From the NCBI GenBank assembly GCA_014529385.2, contig CM043953.1, positions 75,649,372-75,713,371 of the forward strand: a stretch of DNA of 64,000 bases, written 5' to 3'. The notes under the pieces are model-generated. The model worked only from the letters and a program-made list of their open reading frames with translations, made no database searches and was not told the origin of the DNA. This document shows, one piece after another, positions 10,815 to 19,974 of the stretch. The DNA comes from Adiantum capillus-veneris (Eukaryota; Streptophyta; Polypodiopsida; Polypodiales; Pteridaceae). How positions within the stretch are numbered: the first letter of the stretch is position 1; each line of letters opens with the position of its first letter. Both the position numbers and the translations under genes were made by a program.

Positions 10815-11500
10815 AAAGAGATTTACTAGGATTGTAGATGACATTGACATCATATCTTGTTTAGATTTTCTTTTGGATATTTTATATATAACCGTCGGTG
10901 ACTCTCTTTTCAAGCAAACAATTGGTAACCCTATGGGCACCAATTGTGCTGTTTTTCTTGCTAATTTCTATCTTTTTACCTATGAGTTTGATTTTATGGA
11001 GCGTCTCGTCCTTGCTAACGCTTGCTTAATATTTTTGCACAAGTTATGCAATGTAAGAAGCTTTGTAGATTATCTTTTTGTTCCCGACGTTCCTTATTTT
11101 CAAGATTTTATGTATTTGAATTCGAGTTTTGTAGGTGGAGGAATTTATCCTAAGGAGTTCTGTGAACTTAATTGTAGATTGTTGTGCCTTTTTAGACCTT
11201 AAGATTTTTCAGACTCCCTTGGGATTAGAAGTAGATATCTATGATAAGCGCATCGAACTAAAATATGATAATCTAAATATCATCCATATGCCTCACATTT
11301 CTTCGAATATTTCTCTTTTAGCTAAGTACGGTGTCATTTGCTCTCAATTATTTAGATTTTCTCGTCTTTGTTCTAGTAAATCAGCTTTTGTTTTAAACTT
11401 CAATCGTGCCATCTTATTTCCTTACTCGTTGAGAAAGGATACTCATTCAAAAGAATCATGAAAAACATTCGTTCATTTTGCATCGTAGTAAGTTTATTTT
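10815..11500 (+). pseudogene. Penelope-like element reverse transcriptase, C-terminal part
   Basis: This frame contains FLLDILYITVGDSLFKQTIG followed by NPMGTNCAVFLANFYLFTYE, the QT.GIPMGTNCAPLLA.L block typical of one group of Penelope-like RTs. GGIYPKEF follows. After a frameshift (about 11160-11190) come FLDLKIFQTPLGLEVDIYDK, SNISLLAKYGVICSQLFRFS and GYSFKRIMK, which match the FLDL.I…IYDKR…YGVYISQL.R.A thumb region. It continues the 6001-6600 fragment; element B sits between the two. I see no GIY-YIG domain downstream. Confidence 0.8.
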
Positions 11501-12096
11501 TAATGTTTCTTCTTTTGGAATGTTCAAGATTATGAGTAGTAATTTCAATAAAAGTGGAGAGCTTAAAAACCCACTTATTGTTTGACTTAGTAACACACTA
11601 TTGTTTTGATCTCTAGCGCTTCTAGTATTTTTACTCTAGCTTGACAAATGCTAGCCTTTATCATGGCTGAGTATGCCCATCACCTTCGGAGGGTGATAGA
11701 AACTCAGCTCGTTGGTTTTGTAGAGTACGCTTAAAGCATGAATGACCTCTATACAAACGTGCACCTACTTCTGGGCATTAACGACGTGAGTAAGGATGTC
11801 ATAGCTGTTGTCCAAGCTATGCATGATAAAGGTCATAATCTTATTCTTCCTGTTCAGACAAGTAGCGAAGTTGAGGACACATGTTGTCAAGTTTGGACCT
11901 TTGTACTTCTTTGGTTATTTGCAGCCCCTTCTTCGTAGGTTTGTAGTAGTATTCATTTTTCGATTTCGTATTTAGCTTGCGTTAGGAATTAAGAATTTGT
12001 TCTTTTAGAAGTCGTTGTGTGAAATTTGATTTCTAGGATTAAGTTTTTAAGATGCCTTATCCTTTTTTATTTAAAGTTGAGTACTTGTTTTAAGTT
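11501..12096 (+). other. Non-coding or decayed 3' part of the Penelope-like element
   Basis: No recognisable domain is present. A 66-residue frame at 11738-11938 has no similarity I can name. The base composition continues that of the RT fragment, so this may be its 3' end. Confidence 0.3.
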
Positions 12097-12124
12097 AGCC
12101 AAGTAAGCTGTGTCAACTTATTTT

Positions 12125-12333
12125 ATTTTTTTTTACCGAGAAAAAGATCCTTCTATTAGTTAATGAAAACTGCCCATAGGGCTACATCCACCTCTACAAG
12201 AGAGGGCTACAACAAGCATGATGGGGAGACTCTCCCAATGAAAAAGCAACATATATACAATGAGGCTAAATCAAGAGATGGGAGAAGGGAAGAGCCACAC
12301 AGGTGGACAGTAGTGCCATCTGAGCACCCCCTG
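12125..12333 (-). mobile_element. Short retroposed insert flanked by 28-bp target-site duplications
   Basis: About 209 bp lie between two identical 28-bp direct repeats at 12097-12124 and 12334-12361. Read on the - strand the insert ends in a poly(A)-like run (T-rich at 12125-12135), preceded by CATTAACTAATAGAAGGATC. Long direct repeats plus an A-tail are the marks of LINE-driven retroposition. I do not see convincing pol III A and B boxes, so it may be a 5'-truncated LINE end or an atypical SINE. Confidence 0.75.
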
Positions 12334-12439
12334 AGCCAAGTAAGCTGTGTCAACTTATTTTGCGCATGCCTTTTCTAAAAACATTTCTAAGTTAATAATG
12401 TTTTGTTTTATCTAGTTTTGTTTCGTAGCAAATAAAGTG

Positions 12440-15180
12440 ATATAGTTTTTTTTTCTTGTGTCCCTTGCTTTCATAGTTTTATGAGTACTTTGTTCCTTCC
12501 CTCTTATAATTCGTGAGTTCAGACTTTTTCGAACTTATGTTGGTATATGGTTTTATAGTTGGGGGCAATATGGCTTGAGTAATGTATGAAGCGTGACCCA
12601 TCGGATATCTCCCAAGCCGTAATACATTGGCGTTGTAGAAAAGCTTCATTCACTCGGTAGTCTATTGAGGCATCATGTAGCAAGTGTAATGCATCCCATC
12701 TTCCAAACCACTTCTTTATATCTTGCATCCAACCCGTGTTCAAGATCTTGCTTTTATTCGTCTTTTGAACTTTTTTACTTGCTTCCCATGCAATTGTAGG
12801 GGTTTTGACGCATCTTTATCATGTACTCGACAACCCTTTCCATGCCCATAACCTCAATTGGAAGAGATCGTGACTCAAGAAGTACGAGCATATATGGTGT
12901 TCCGGAGAAAGTTTGTAAGAAAATGCTTTTGGACATTCTCAAACTCTTTCCAAGTAGACTTTGAGATGCTCCCACCCCACACTTCAACTCCATAAAGAAG
13001 AACTGGTGTCACCAATGTGTCAAAAAGGTACTTCTTGAGAATCCAACAGTGATGTTTCTCGCATTACACATGTTCTCAAATGCATAATATGCTCTCTTTC
13101 CGCCTTCCAAACGATACATAACACATTCATGCCACTTGTTATTGGCCGGAACAGTGGAACCTCAAGGCCAAGGTACTTAAAGCTCTCAACAACTTCAAGT
13201 GTCATTGTTGTACACAATGCATAGCTTCTCCTTATGGTTGGTTTTCACAAGCATAACCTTTGTTTTGGATTCATTCACAATCAGCCTACTATGCAAGCAA
13301 ACTTTCTCAAGGACAACCATAAGCTTCTGTGCATCCTCCAAAGTGTGTGCTAGAAGCACTACATCATGTGCATACAACAAAAGCATGATTATCGCATTGC
13401 ATATAGTGACCTCTTCAATGCCTTCTTGTATAAAGTCAAGTACCATTTGTTTCAATTGATCAATGGATAGACCAAAGAGAGTTGATAACAATGGACATCC
13501 TTGTTTAACCCCAATAGTGCTTGCAATTTTTTTTGAAATTCCTCTTCCCATGCGTAATTGACACACCACCTTCTCATAGATTAGAGAAACCGCAAGCACA
13601 AACTCACTTGGCACTTGGAGTTCTTCTATCCTTCTCCACAAATTGTTATGTGGAATCAGAGCAAAGGCTTTCTTAAAGTCCACAAAGCAACAATACAATT
13701 GCTTTTCTTTCAACCGACTTTCCTCCATGAGAACACGAAGAGTAACAAGATGATCAATGGTGCTATGGCGTAGACGAAAACCGGTGTTCCTTTTACACGC
13801 TGGCCATTCTTTTTAGCCCAATCACTCAATTTTACCTCCATTATGCACCCAAACAACTTTGCCATAAGAGACCCAATCATTATAGTTCGGTAGTTATTTA
13901 CATTCTTTACATCCCCACCTTTATACAAAGGCTTGACCCAATTAGTACTCCAATCACAAGGCATACCACGTTGAAATGCAAGGTTGAACATATCACACAT
14001 CCACTCATGTGTAAAATCTCCTGTCCATTTAATCATTTCCGGCTTGATATTGAAGATCTCTCGCTTTGCGAGTGGCCAACTTTTCAAGCCCACTGTACAC
14101 ATCCTCAATAGTAAAGAAAGAGGGCATATATAAAAGTGAACCAATAAATAATATTTTTCTAGCATTTGGTTGCTCATATAGTTGCCTACAATGTGTGTAC
14201 ATAAGACTTAAGTTACCAAAACTCTCAACCCGCTTGTCCCTCAAGTTTCTCCAAAATCTTCCACATGCACATGTCTTTTCTTGGACTGGAAAAAATTGAT
14301 GCTTTACTTCTCATCTTCTTCTCTTCTTTTGAATCAATGCCTTGTATGTATGCAAATAACTTTGATAGTTGTCTTTGTCCACAGTTGCAGCAAGCTTTAT
14401 CAAGGACCTTCGAGTATCATGACATTCTTTATCATTTGCGTGATCTATCTTTGTTGATTCCATGGACATGCTTTATGGCAAAGTATTCTTTGGCGCAAGA
14501 ACAAATAACTTCCTTGAAAGCTTCCCAATGAGTTTCCAATGGTGCATCATGTTGAAGCTTTGTTATCCATATCAACCATTTCAATGTATATTGGTGCCCG
14601 TTTGAAATCCATACATAGTAATAACTTCTCTTCCCTTCGCTGAGATTATCATGCTTAGTTGCTTCTCCACATACAAGCTCAATACAAGGTCCGATGGTCA
14701 GATTTCGGGGTCCATTGGCTAATCGTAAAACTTTTTATGCAATACATGATGGATTCAGAGAGTAGCGTATAGTCAATCACACTATCCCCATTATGTTGTC
14801 TATATGTATATCCATTCGTTCCACTTTACAAAGATACACCATTGGCAATGAGCATACCTATGCTATTACACATGTGTAAAAGTAACTTTCCATAGTGATC
14901 CGTGCTCTTTTTCATCCATTGAAATACGATCTTGCATGTTAACTTTCTCCAACACCCTTAAAATGTATGGCATATCAAATGGTTGAGTATCATGTTGCAA
15001 TGCTTTTGTGTGAGCATTCATATCTCTAAAGACAATAACATCACCTTTGCCTTAAAATTAAGCAATATCCTCCTCTAAGTTAAAAAATGGTTAATCTCTA
15101 TTCATGCAAGCATAAAAGGGGGAATCATGGTGAGGAATATAGCAACTGGCTACAAAAATGGGTGCTCTTTTTGGTATTAT
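12440..15180 (-). pseudogene. LINE retrotransposon ORF2 relic (endonuclease and reverse transcriptase)
   Basis: Reading leftward, the endonuclease block is at about 14950-15150, with a GDVIVF.DMNAHT match to the GDFNA motif. The RT start is at 13710-14177 (DWSTNWVKPLYKGGDVKNVN, then NYRTIMIG). The RT core at 13195-13728 has FVDFKKAFALI, GVKQGCPLLSTLFG and LLLYAHDVVLLA, where the catalytic (Y/F)xDD has become YAHD. C-terminal pieces lie at 12519-13217. Stops and frameshifts occur throughout. A T-run at 12449-12457 may be the complement of its poly(A) tail. Confidence 0.75.
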
Positions 15181-15590
15181 AATTTTCATTTATGCTAGAT
15201 TTACACTACTCTGTTGCTTCACTTAGGTCTAGGGCATACATGTACGGCTAGTATGTCTCCGAGATGGCCACCCACTGTATTGCTCGGCCGCCCACTTCTG
15301 GGCTGGCCGTCCACTTGGTCTGGACACCCTCATATATCTTTTTTCATGCTTGGTCGTGGGGGCTTTTTCTGGCATTGCCCTATCTCTCCTTGGGCACCTA
15401 TATCTCAGTTATTATCATTTGATCATTGTACGGGTCTTCTGCTCTGGTAGTCATGGGGGGTTGATCGCCCCCTATTCCTCATATCAGTGTTTTGTGTTTC
15501 TCTCTCTCCTCTCCTCTCTTACGCTTCCGCACACACGCACTCTCACAGTTTATGCTTGTTATCTTTCACAATTGATACAAAATCTTCCGC
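15181..15590. other. No gene seen
   Basis: CT-rich and otherwise unremarkable sequence between the LINE relic and the gypsy fragment. A pyrimidine-rich stretch lies at 15495-15545. Confidence 0.4.
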
Positions 15591-15900
15591 TTTTCATGTG
15601 AGTCTCTTGAAACTTTTTAAGGGTGACGTGTTAGTCGACAGGGAGCCTAATGAGCAACCTGAAGTAAAAGAGAGCGAGGAGATACTCGTTCCAGAACAGA
15701 TACCAGCTCACAAGTGAAGAAAAGTGAAAGGTAAAGTGATGCGGCAGTTCGTAGTGAAATTCAAGAAGTATCCGACATTGAATGCGAAGTGGATGGAGGA
15801 GGAGGACCTAACAGATACTCCTTAAATACTGGAACTTTACCTTGAGGCTTTCGGTCTAGCTACGTCTATTCCGAGAGATCTCGCAGATCAACAGGATTGA
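15591..15900 (+). pseudogene. Element N: C-terminal end of gypsy pol with chromodomain
   Basis: The translation reads FHVSLLKLFKGDV, then EILVPEQIPAHK, VVKFKKYPTLNAKWMEEEDL and LELYLEAFGL. It matches the integrase tail and chromodomain of element G closely (HVSLLRPFVGDV…KWMEEHEL…LYLEAF), so the two belong to related chromovirus families. Two stop codons interrupt it. Everything upstream (gag to integrase core) is missing. Confidence 0.75.
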
Positions 15901-16000
15901 ATGTGGTGTAGACGGGACTGCACGAGAGGGGAGTTTCTTTGCTCCTTTGTCAGAGATTACCCAGATGGAATAAAGTCACTGATTTTCCATTGGATTTCAG

Positions 16001-16385
16001 GGATACTGATGTGCTAAAAATATTCTGATTTATGACTTTATGAATGAAGAACTTTGAAATGGGAATTCCCGAAAATGAATCTGATTTATGTTTACTCTCT
16101 CATGTGATTTTGTTTGAGTGAAGGTTTGAAAGACGAAATGACTGCAACATTTCGGTCTTGAGATTCTATGGACATGATTGCAATAAGAATTCAAGGATAT
16201 TGATTTGCTGAAAGTATTCTGCTTTATGACTTTATGAATGAAGAACTTTGAAATGGGAATTCCCGAAAATGAATCTGATTTATGTGTACTCTCTCATGTG
16301 ATTTTGTTTGAGTGAAGGTTTGAAAGACGAAATGACTGCAACATTTCGGTCTTGAGATTCTATGGAGATGATTGCAATAAGAATT
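16001..16385. repeat. Tandem duplication of about 194 bp
   Basis: Copy 1 starts at 16001 (ggatactgatgtgctaaaa) and copy 2 at 16195 (ggatattgatttgctgaaa). The two run in parallel with few differences to about 16385. They lie in the untranslated 3' region of element N, before its polypurine tract. Confidence 0.9.
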
Positions 16386-16640
16386 AGTTAATCTGTCATG
16401 AGTGAAGTCCGGTGTGGATATAGATGCGATTGCTAAACACGTTGCTAGGAATCATGGTCCTAGATCTCGATGGATTCTGATTTAAATGTGATTTGATGAT
16501 GTTCAGTGACTATCGATTTTGTGCAAGTACTGGATTTGTGTTGTGTAGTGCGTTGGTACTTAGACCCTCAGTGTCTATTGAATTGGTTTATGGCTTATGT
16601 CTATTTTTGCAGGCGTAATTGAGGGCGATTACAATTCTTT

Positions 16641-16662
16641 CGGGGGGGGGGAGGGGGGTATA
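16641..16662 (+). other. Element N polypurine tract
   Basis: A G-rich run with one A block lies immediately before the TGTCAC start of the LTR, the expected plus-strand primer position. Confidence 0.65.
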
Positions 16663-16778
16663 TGTCACAAAATACTGACGTGGCATGTCCGCCCAGAATT
16701 TGACAAGAATTTAAAGTTATAAGTTGTTCCAACTTATAGGGGTCCCGTTCGATGGGACCGTGGGGACACTAGAGTAAT

Positions 16779-16854
<76 letters not shown>

Positions 16855-17265
16855 AGATGCTGACGTGGCAATTGTACGGACGCTCCGCGTTTTGCGTTGG
16901 CTGATGACATGGCGACTGTACGGAATTCCATGATTTGCGCCATAGCCTTAGGGCAGCGCCAGCTTTTGGGAAAGATGCTTTTGAGTTTAAGCTTTTCTTG
17001 TACTACTTTTGAGAGCCCTTGGGGCCTTTAAATATGTATGGAGAGGGCCTCCTGGATTGAGTTGGATGACGAGCGACCGAGCAGAGAGGACCCTCGAACT
17101 CTGTAACTTTGCTCAAGCATTAATATAAAAATAAATACCGAAAGGAGCGCCAGATTTTGGGGCCAATACCTTTGGGCACGGAACTATGCTGGGCCGTGTC
17201 GACTCAAGTGAATTGTGATTATATTTGTGAAGTGTTTGTAAGTGATTCTCTCGTGTGTCGTGTCA
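16663..17265 (+). mobile_element. Element N: 3' LTR
   Basis: The LTR starts TGTCACAAAATACTGACGTG. It shares the layout of the element M LTRs: gtacgga…cgttttgcgttg repeats, a ccttTAAATATg TATA-like box near 17026, a taccgaaagg.gcgcc block and ggggccaatac. The end is placed at …cgtgtca by analogy with M and is less certain. A (GA)n tract occupies 16782-16850. Confidence 0.65.
16782..16850. repeat. (GA)n microsatellite inside the element N LTR
   Basis: About 34 uninterrupted GA units. The element M LTRs also carry a pyrimidine/purine dinucleotide tract, but at another place. Confidence 0.95.
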
Positions 17266-17500
17266 AATTTCCCGATTTGGGTGTTCAAGTGTGTTCCAGC
17301 AAGTACCCGTAAGTCTTCAACTTGTTTGTTTACGGTCTCTTGCAACGATACCAAGTATGCCATGATCATGGCTTCCAATGTCATTGGTTGAGTGGTTGTG
17401 TTGCTATCTCCACACTAAGGAGACGTTGGATCATTTTCTACAATGGTTGTGGACCTTGTTGAAGAAGAACCCTTGTTAGTGCTGGAAGACATTGTATGTA
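17184..17500 (-). pseudogene. N-terminal fragment of a retrotransposon Gag
   Basis: On the - strand a start MSSSTNKGSSSTRSTTIVEN is followed, after a stop, by PMTLEAMIMAYLVSLQETVN and a coiled-coil-like stretch. This looks like the beginning of a plant gypsy Gag, opposite in orientation to element N. No zinc knuckle or later domain is present, so it is a fragment. Confidence 0.4.
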
Positions 17501-17716
17501 AAACAAGAGATGAGAGTCAACTTCCCCGAACTTTCTCACTTCAAAAATGCTGCTGCAGAAAAGCCTTCCATAACTCTTAAAATTTCTGTTTTTACATTAA
17601 TGCGTAGAGGGCGTCGTGCTCTTTGATTAAGGCTATAGATCACCCAAATCGGAGTTCGGATGAAGAAGTTATGACCGAAAGAGTGAACTGTTGTCTACCA
17701 GGTCAAAAAACGGCTG

Positions 17717-17718
<2 letters not shown>

Positions 17719-17775
<57 letters not shown>
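17719..17775. repeat. (GA)n microsatellite
   Basis: About 28 GA units, ending 50 bp upstream of an FKBP exon, within the preceding intron. Confidence 0.95.
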
Positions 17776-17779
<4 letters not shown>

Positions 17780-17825
17780 ATGAATGCTTTTCGTTGCTAG
17801 CATTGAATTTGTATGCCATATGCAG

Positions 17826-17916
17826 GGAACCTTAGTTGATGGAACAGAATTTGACTCAAGCTATACAAGGGGTGATCCAATTGAGTTTGAACTTGGAGCT
17901 GGTCATGTGATTAAAG
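17826..17916 (+). CDS. FKBP15-like: FKBP-type peptidyl-prolyl isomerase, internal exon (first one visible)
   Basis: The exon encodes [20 protein letters not shown] and continues [11 protein letters not shown]. It is bounded by an acceptor (tgcag) and a GT donor and ends in phase 1. It contains the FKBP ligand-pocket residues equivalent to Phe36-Asp37 (EFD), Phe46 (EFEL) and Val55-Ile56 of human FKBP12. FKBPs speed cis-trans isomerisation of Xaa-Pro bonds; this sequence is closest to the plant FKBP15 / animal FKBP2 group of the secretory pathway. The earlier exons (signal peptide and N-terminal strand) were not found in this window, so the upstream intron is also long or TE-filled. Confidence 0.9.
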
Positions 17917-17997
17917 GTATGGATTTTTGGACTTGATCTGATGTAATCAGTATGTATAGAACTCATTATTATTTCTTTCTTGCAATTGTATTTGTAG

Positions 17998-18102
17998 GTT
18001 GGGATCAAGGTCTGCTTGGAATGTGTGTGGGTGAAAAGAGGAAATTGAAGATTCCTTCTAAACTTGGGTATGGCGCACAAGGTTCTCCTCCTAAAATTCC
18101 AG
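17998..18102 (+). CDS. FKBP15-like: FKBP-type peptidyl-prolyl isomerase, penultimate exon with GC donor
   Basis: An 81-bp intron separates this exon from the previous one. It encodes [20 protein letters not shown] and [15 protein letters not shown], with the pocket Trp59 and Tyr82 equivalents. It joins the previous exon in phase (G|GT = Gly) and ends in phase 1 at CCAG. The donor is GCAAGT rather than GTAAGT, fitting the AG|GCAAGT consensus of GC-AG introns. The next exon that completes the fold lies almost 29 kb downstream. Confidence 0.9.
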
Positions 18103-18119
18103 GCAAGTCACTTCTCTTA

Positions 18120-19889
18120 GTCTACACAACAGGCCTCTGATGCTATTGAGCATCAATTTGCTCAGTTCTCAATCGCTAAAAATAGAATGTGGTGATGTTT
18201 GATGAAAGGAAAGCAAAACGATATTTACAAGTGTCTAGGCTGCCGTTTCTCAGACTCATGTACTTACAAGTAAAAAACCTACAACGTTTTGCAAAACACG
18301 CACTCACTATGGGTCAGTCATGGTGGCTGACAGCTTTTCAGCTTCCAAGTTCTGCAAAATGCAGCCCATTCTTCTTTCAAGTGCAATGAGTGAGGGGCAG
18401 ACGGCTTTGGTTTAGTCAGGAGGCTTTGGTTTAGCCTCCTTTTCCTCGTTCAAGGGGGTTGTTTTATCTGAGCATTATAGCAAGGGGGTTGTTTTATCTG
18501 AGCAATAGTGTGCACATTGCAGCTGTTGTGCTTATTTAAGGTGTACGTAAGTGATACCTAGTGCAACCTGGCCCTTCCCAACCATGTGGCTTGGCCAATG
18601 CTTGTAAGATGAAGAGTTTTCCTCGTGGGTGCCTCAAATATGCTCGGATTTATGATCTGACATTTGTAGCCATTTATTTCTTATTTTTGACCTTTTATTA
18701 AGAAATTAGAGAAAAGGAGGAAAATATGAATGGAACAGCAACAGAGCCAGTTCTGTTTCTGCAAATAAAAACTTGGTATTCTGTCCGTCTAGTGAGTTGA
18801 AGCAGAAAGAGGTGAGGTTGCTAACAAGCATTTTTCTTCATCCCTGTGCAGAAGAGAGGAATAAAGTACCACTTAAAAGCTGAAAAATCAGCGTACACAA
18901 ACTAATCGATCACTACTTATGCGAAAAACTTGTATCAATCAAGAGAGATTAGGGGATAGGGAATTTTCTGCTAGTGACCATTCCTCTGAATCTATGCAAC
19001 CAAGGCTGCGCCGAGAGCCAGCTTGGGAGCATAGATTCTGGGAATGGTCACTGGTGGATCATTCCCGGCTGTCTAGTGTTGTGGGCAGGGGGGCCAAGAC
19101 TCCAGGGTTTACCATTCTCCATGCTGACTAGTTGGCTCCAGCAGACTTCACGGCTTTGTGGGATTCTGAGTGCTGAGTTGGCAGCAGCATGAGCTGTTCT
19201 GAATGCTGATCTGTCAGGCAAGGATTGATGTGCAGGCTCCTGGTGCCACTGTATGAATATACCGCGAATTATGGAAATAGCCCAAATGGCACATGCTTTT
19301 GCACATGATGCTTTGGGAGGCCAAGCTTTTCATGCCTAATGCTTTTAGGTCAAGGGTATTTATATACGCGCCTTGGGAGCTCACTCTGACATTTACGCAT
19401 ATACGGAAGTAGAGACCGAGTCCCCCAGTAGTTGGAAGCAATATAAAAGAAATATCAAAAGAGGCACCAGGGAGCTTGTGGGTTATCCATATGAAAAGAA
19501 TCATGCGCATAGGAGGTTGACTACTCCTTATTATCCCCATTACGTGGCCATCCAACGGGCCCACTGAATTTTGCACAGTAAACTGCAGTTAATGTATGGC
19601 CAGGATGGAGGGGCCCCCCTTTCCACGACCTTGACGAGGATAAAAAATAGCTGTGCATCAATGATTCTACAAGTAGTCCAATCCGCAAATCAGAGTGAAA
19701 ACCTCTGGTTTGGTGCACACAACTCTGTGTTGCTTTAATATCAATAGGGAAGATAGAATGAAAGCTTCAGGGGCTGATTTGCTGCTAAAGCAGCGAGTTA
19801 CAGCAGCTAAGTAAGGCTGTCAGAGGTCAGGGCTGAACTGCATAGCTTAAATTAGGGAGAGGAGGGCTTGCTTCTTTTTTGTGTGTGTG

Positions 19890-19892
<3 letters not shown>
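18120..19892. other. Intron sequence without a gene
   Basis: I see no coding signal here. A 28-bp direct repeat (caagggggttgttttatctg…) occurs at about 18452 and 18481. An inverted repeat with arms 18974-18997 and 19029-19051 can form a hairpin. Confidence 0.5.
18974..19051. repeat. Imperfect inverted repeat (hairpin)
   Basis: The left arm gtgaccattcc…tctatgc pairs with the right arm gcatagattctgggaatggt over about 23 bp with a small mismatch, leaving a loop of about 31 bases. Confidence 0.8.

Positions 19893-19971
<79 letters not shown>
19893..19971. repeat. (GA)n tract at the 3' end of LINE L1
   Basis: About 39 GA units directly beyond the conserved 3' terminal sequence of LINE L1. On the LINE strand this is a (TC)n tail. 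LINE L2 ends in the same way. Confidence 0.9.

Positions 19972-19974
<3 letters not shown>

Noticed and set aside
16734..16943. ORFs running through (GA)n or (CT)n tracts (also at 19827, 39847, 51609, 51792)
   Set aside because: Dinucleotide repeats stay open in all frames; the Ser-Leu or Arg-Glu runs are not evidence of coding.
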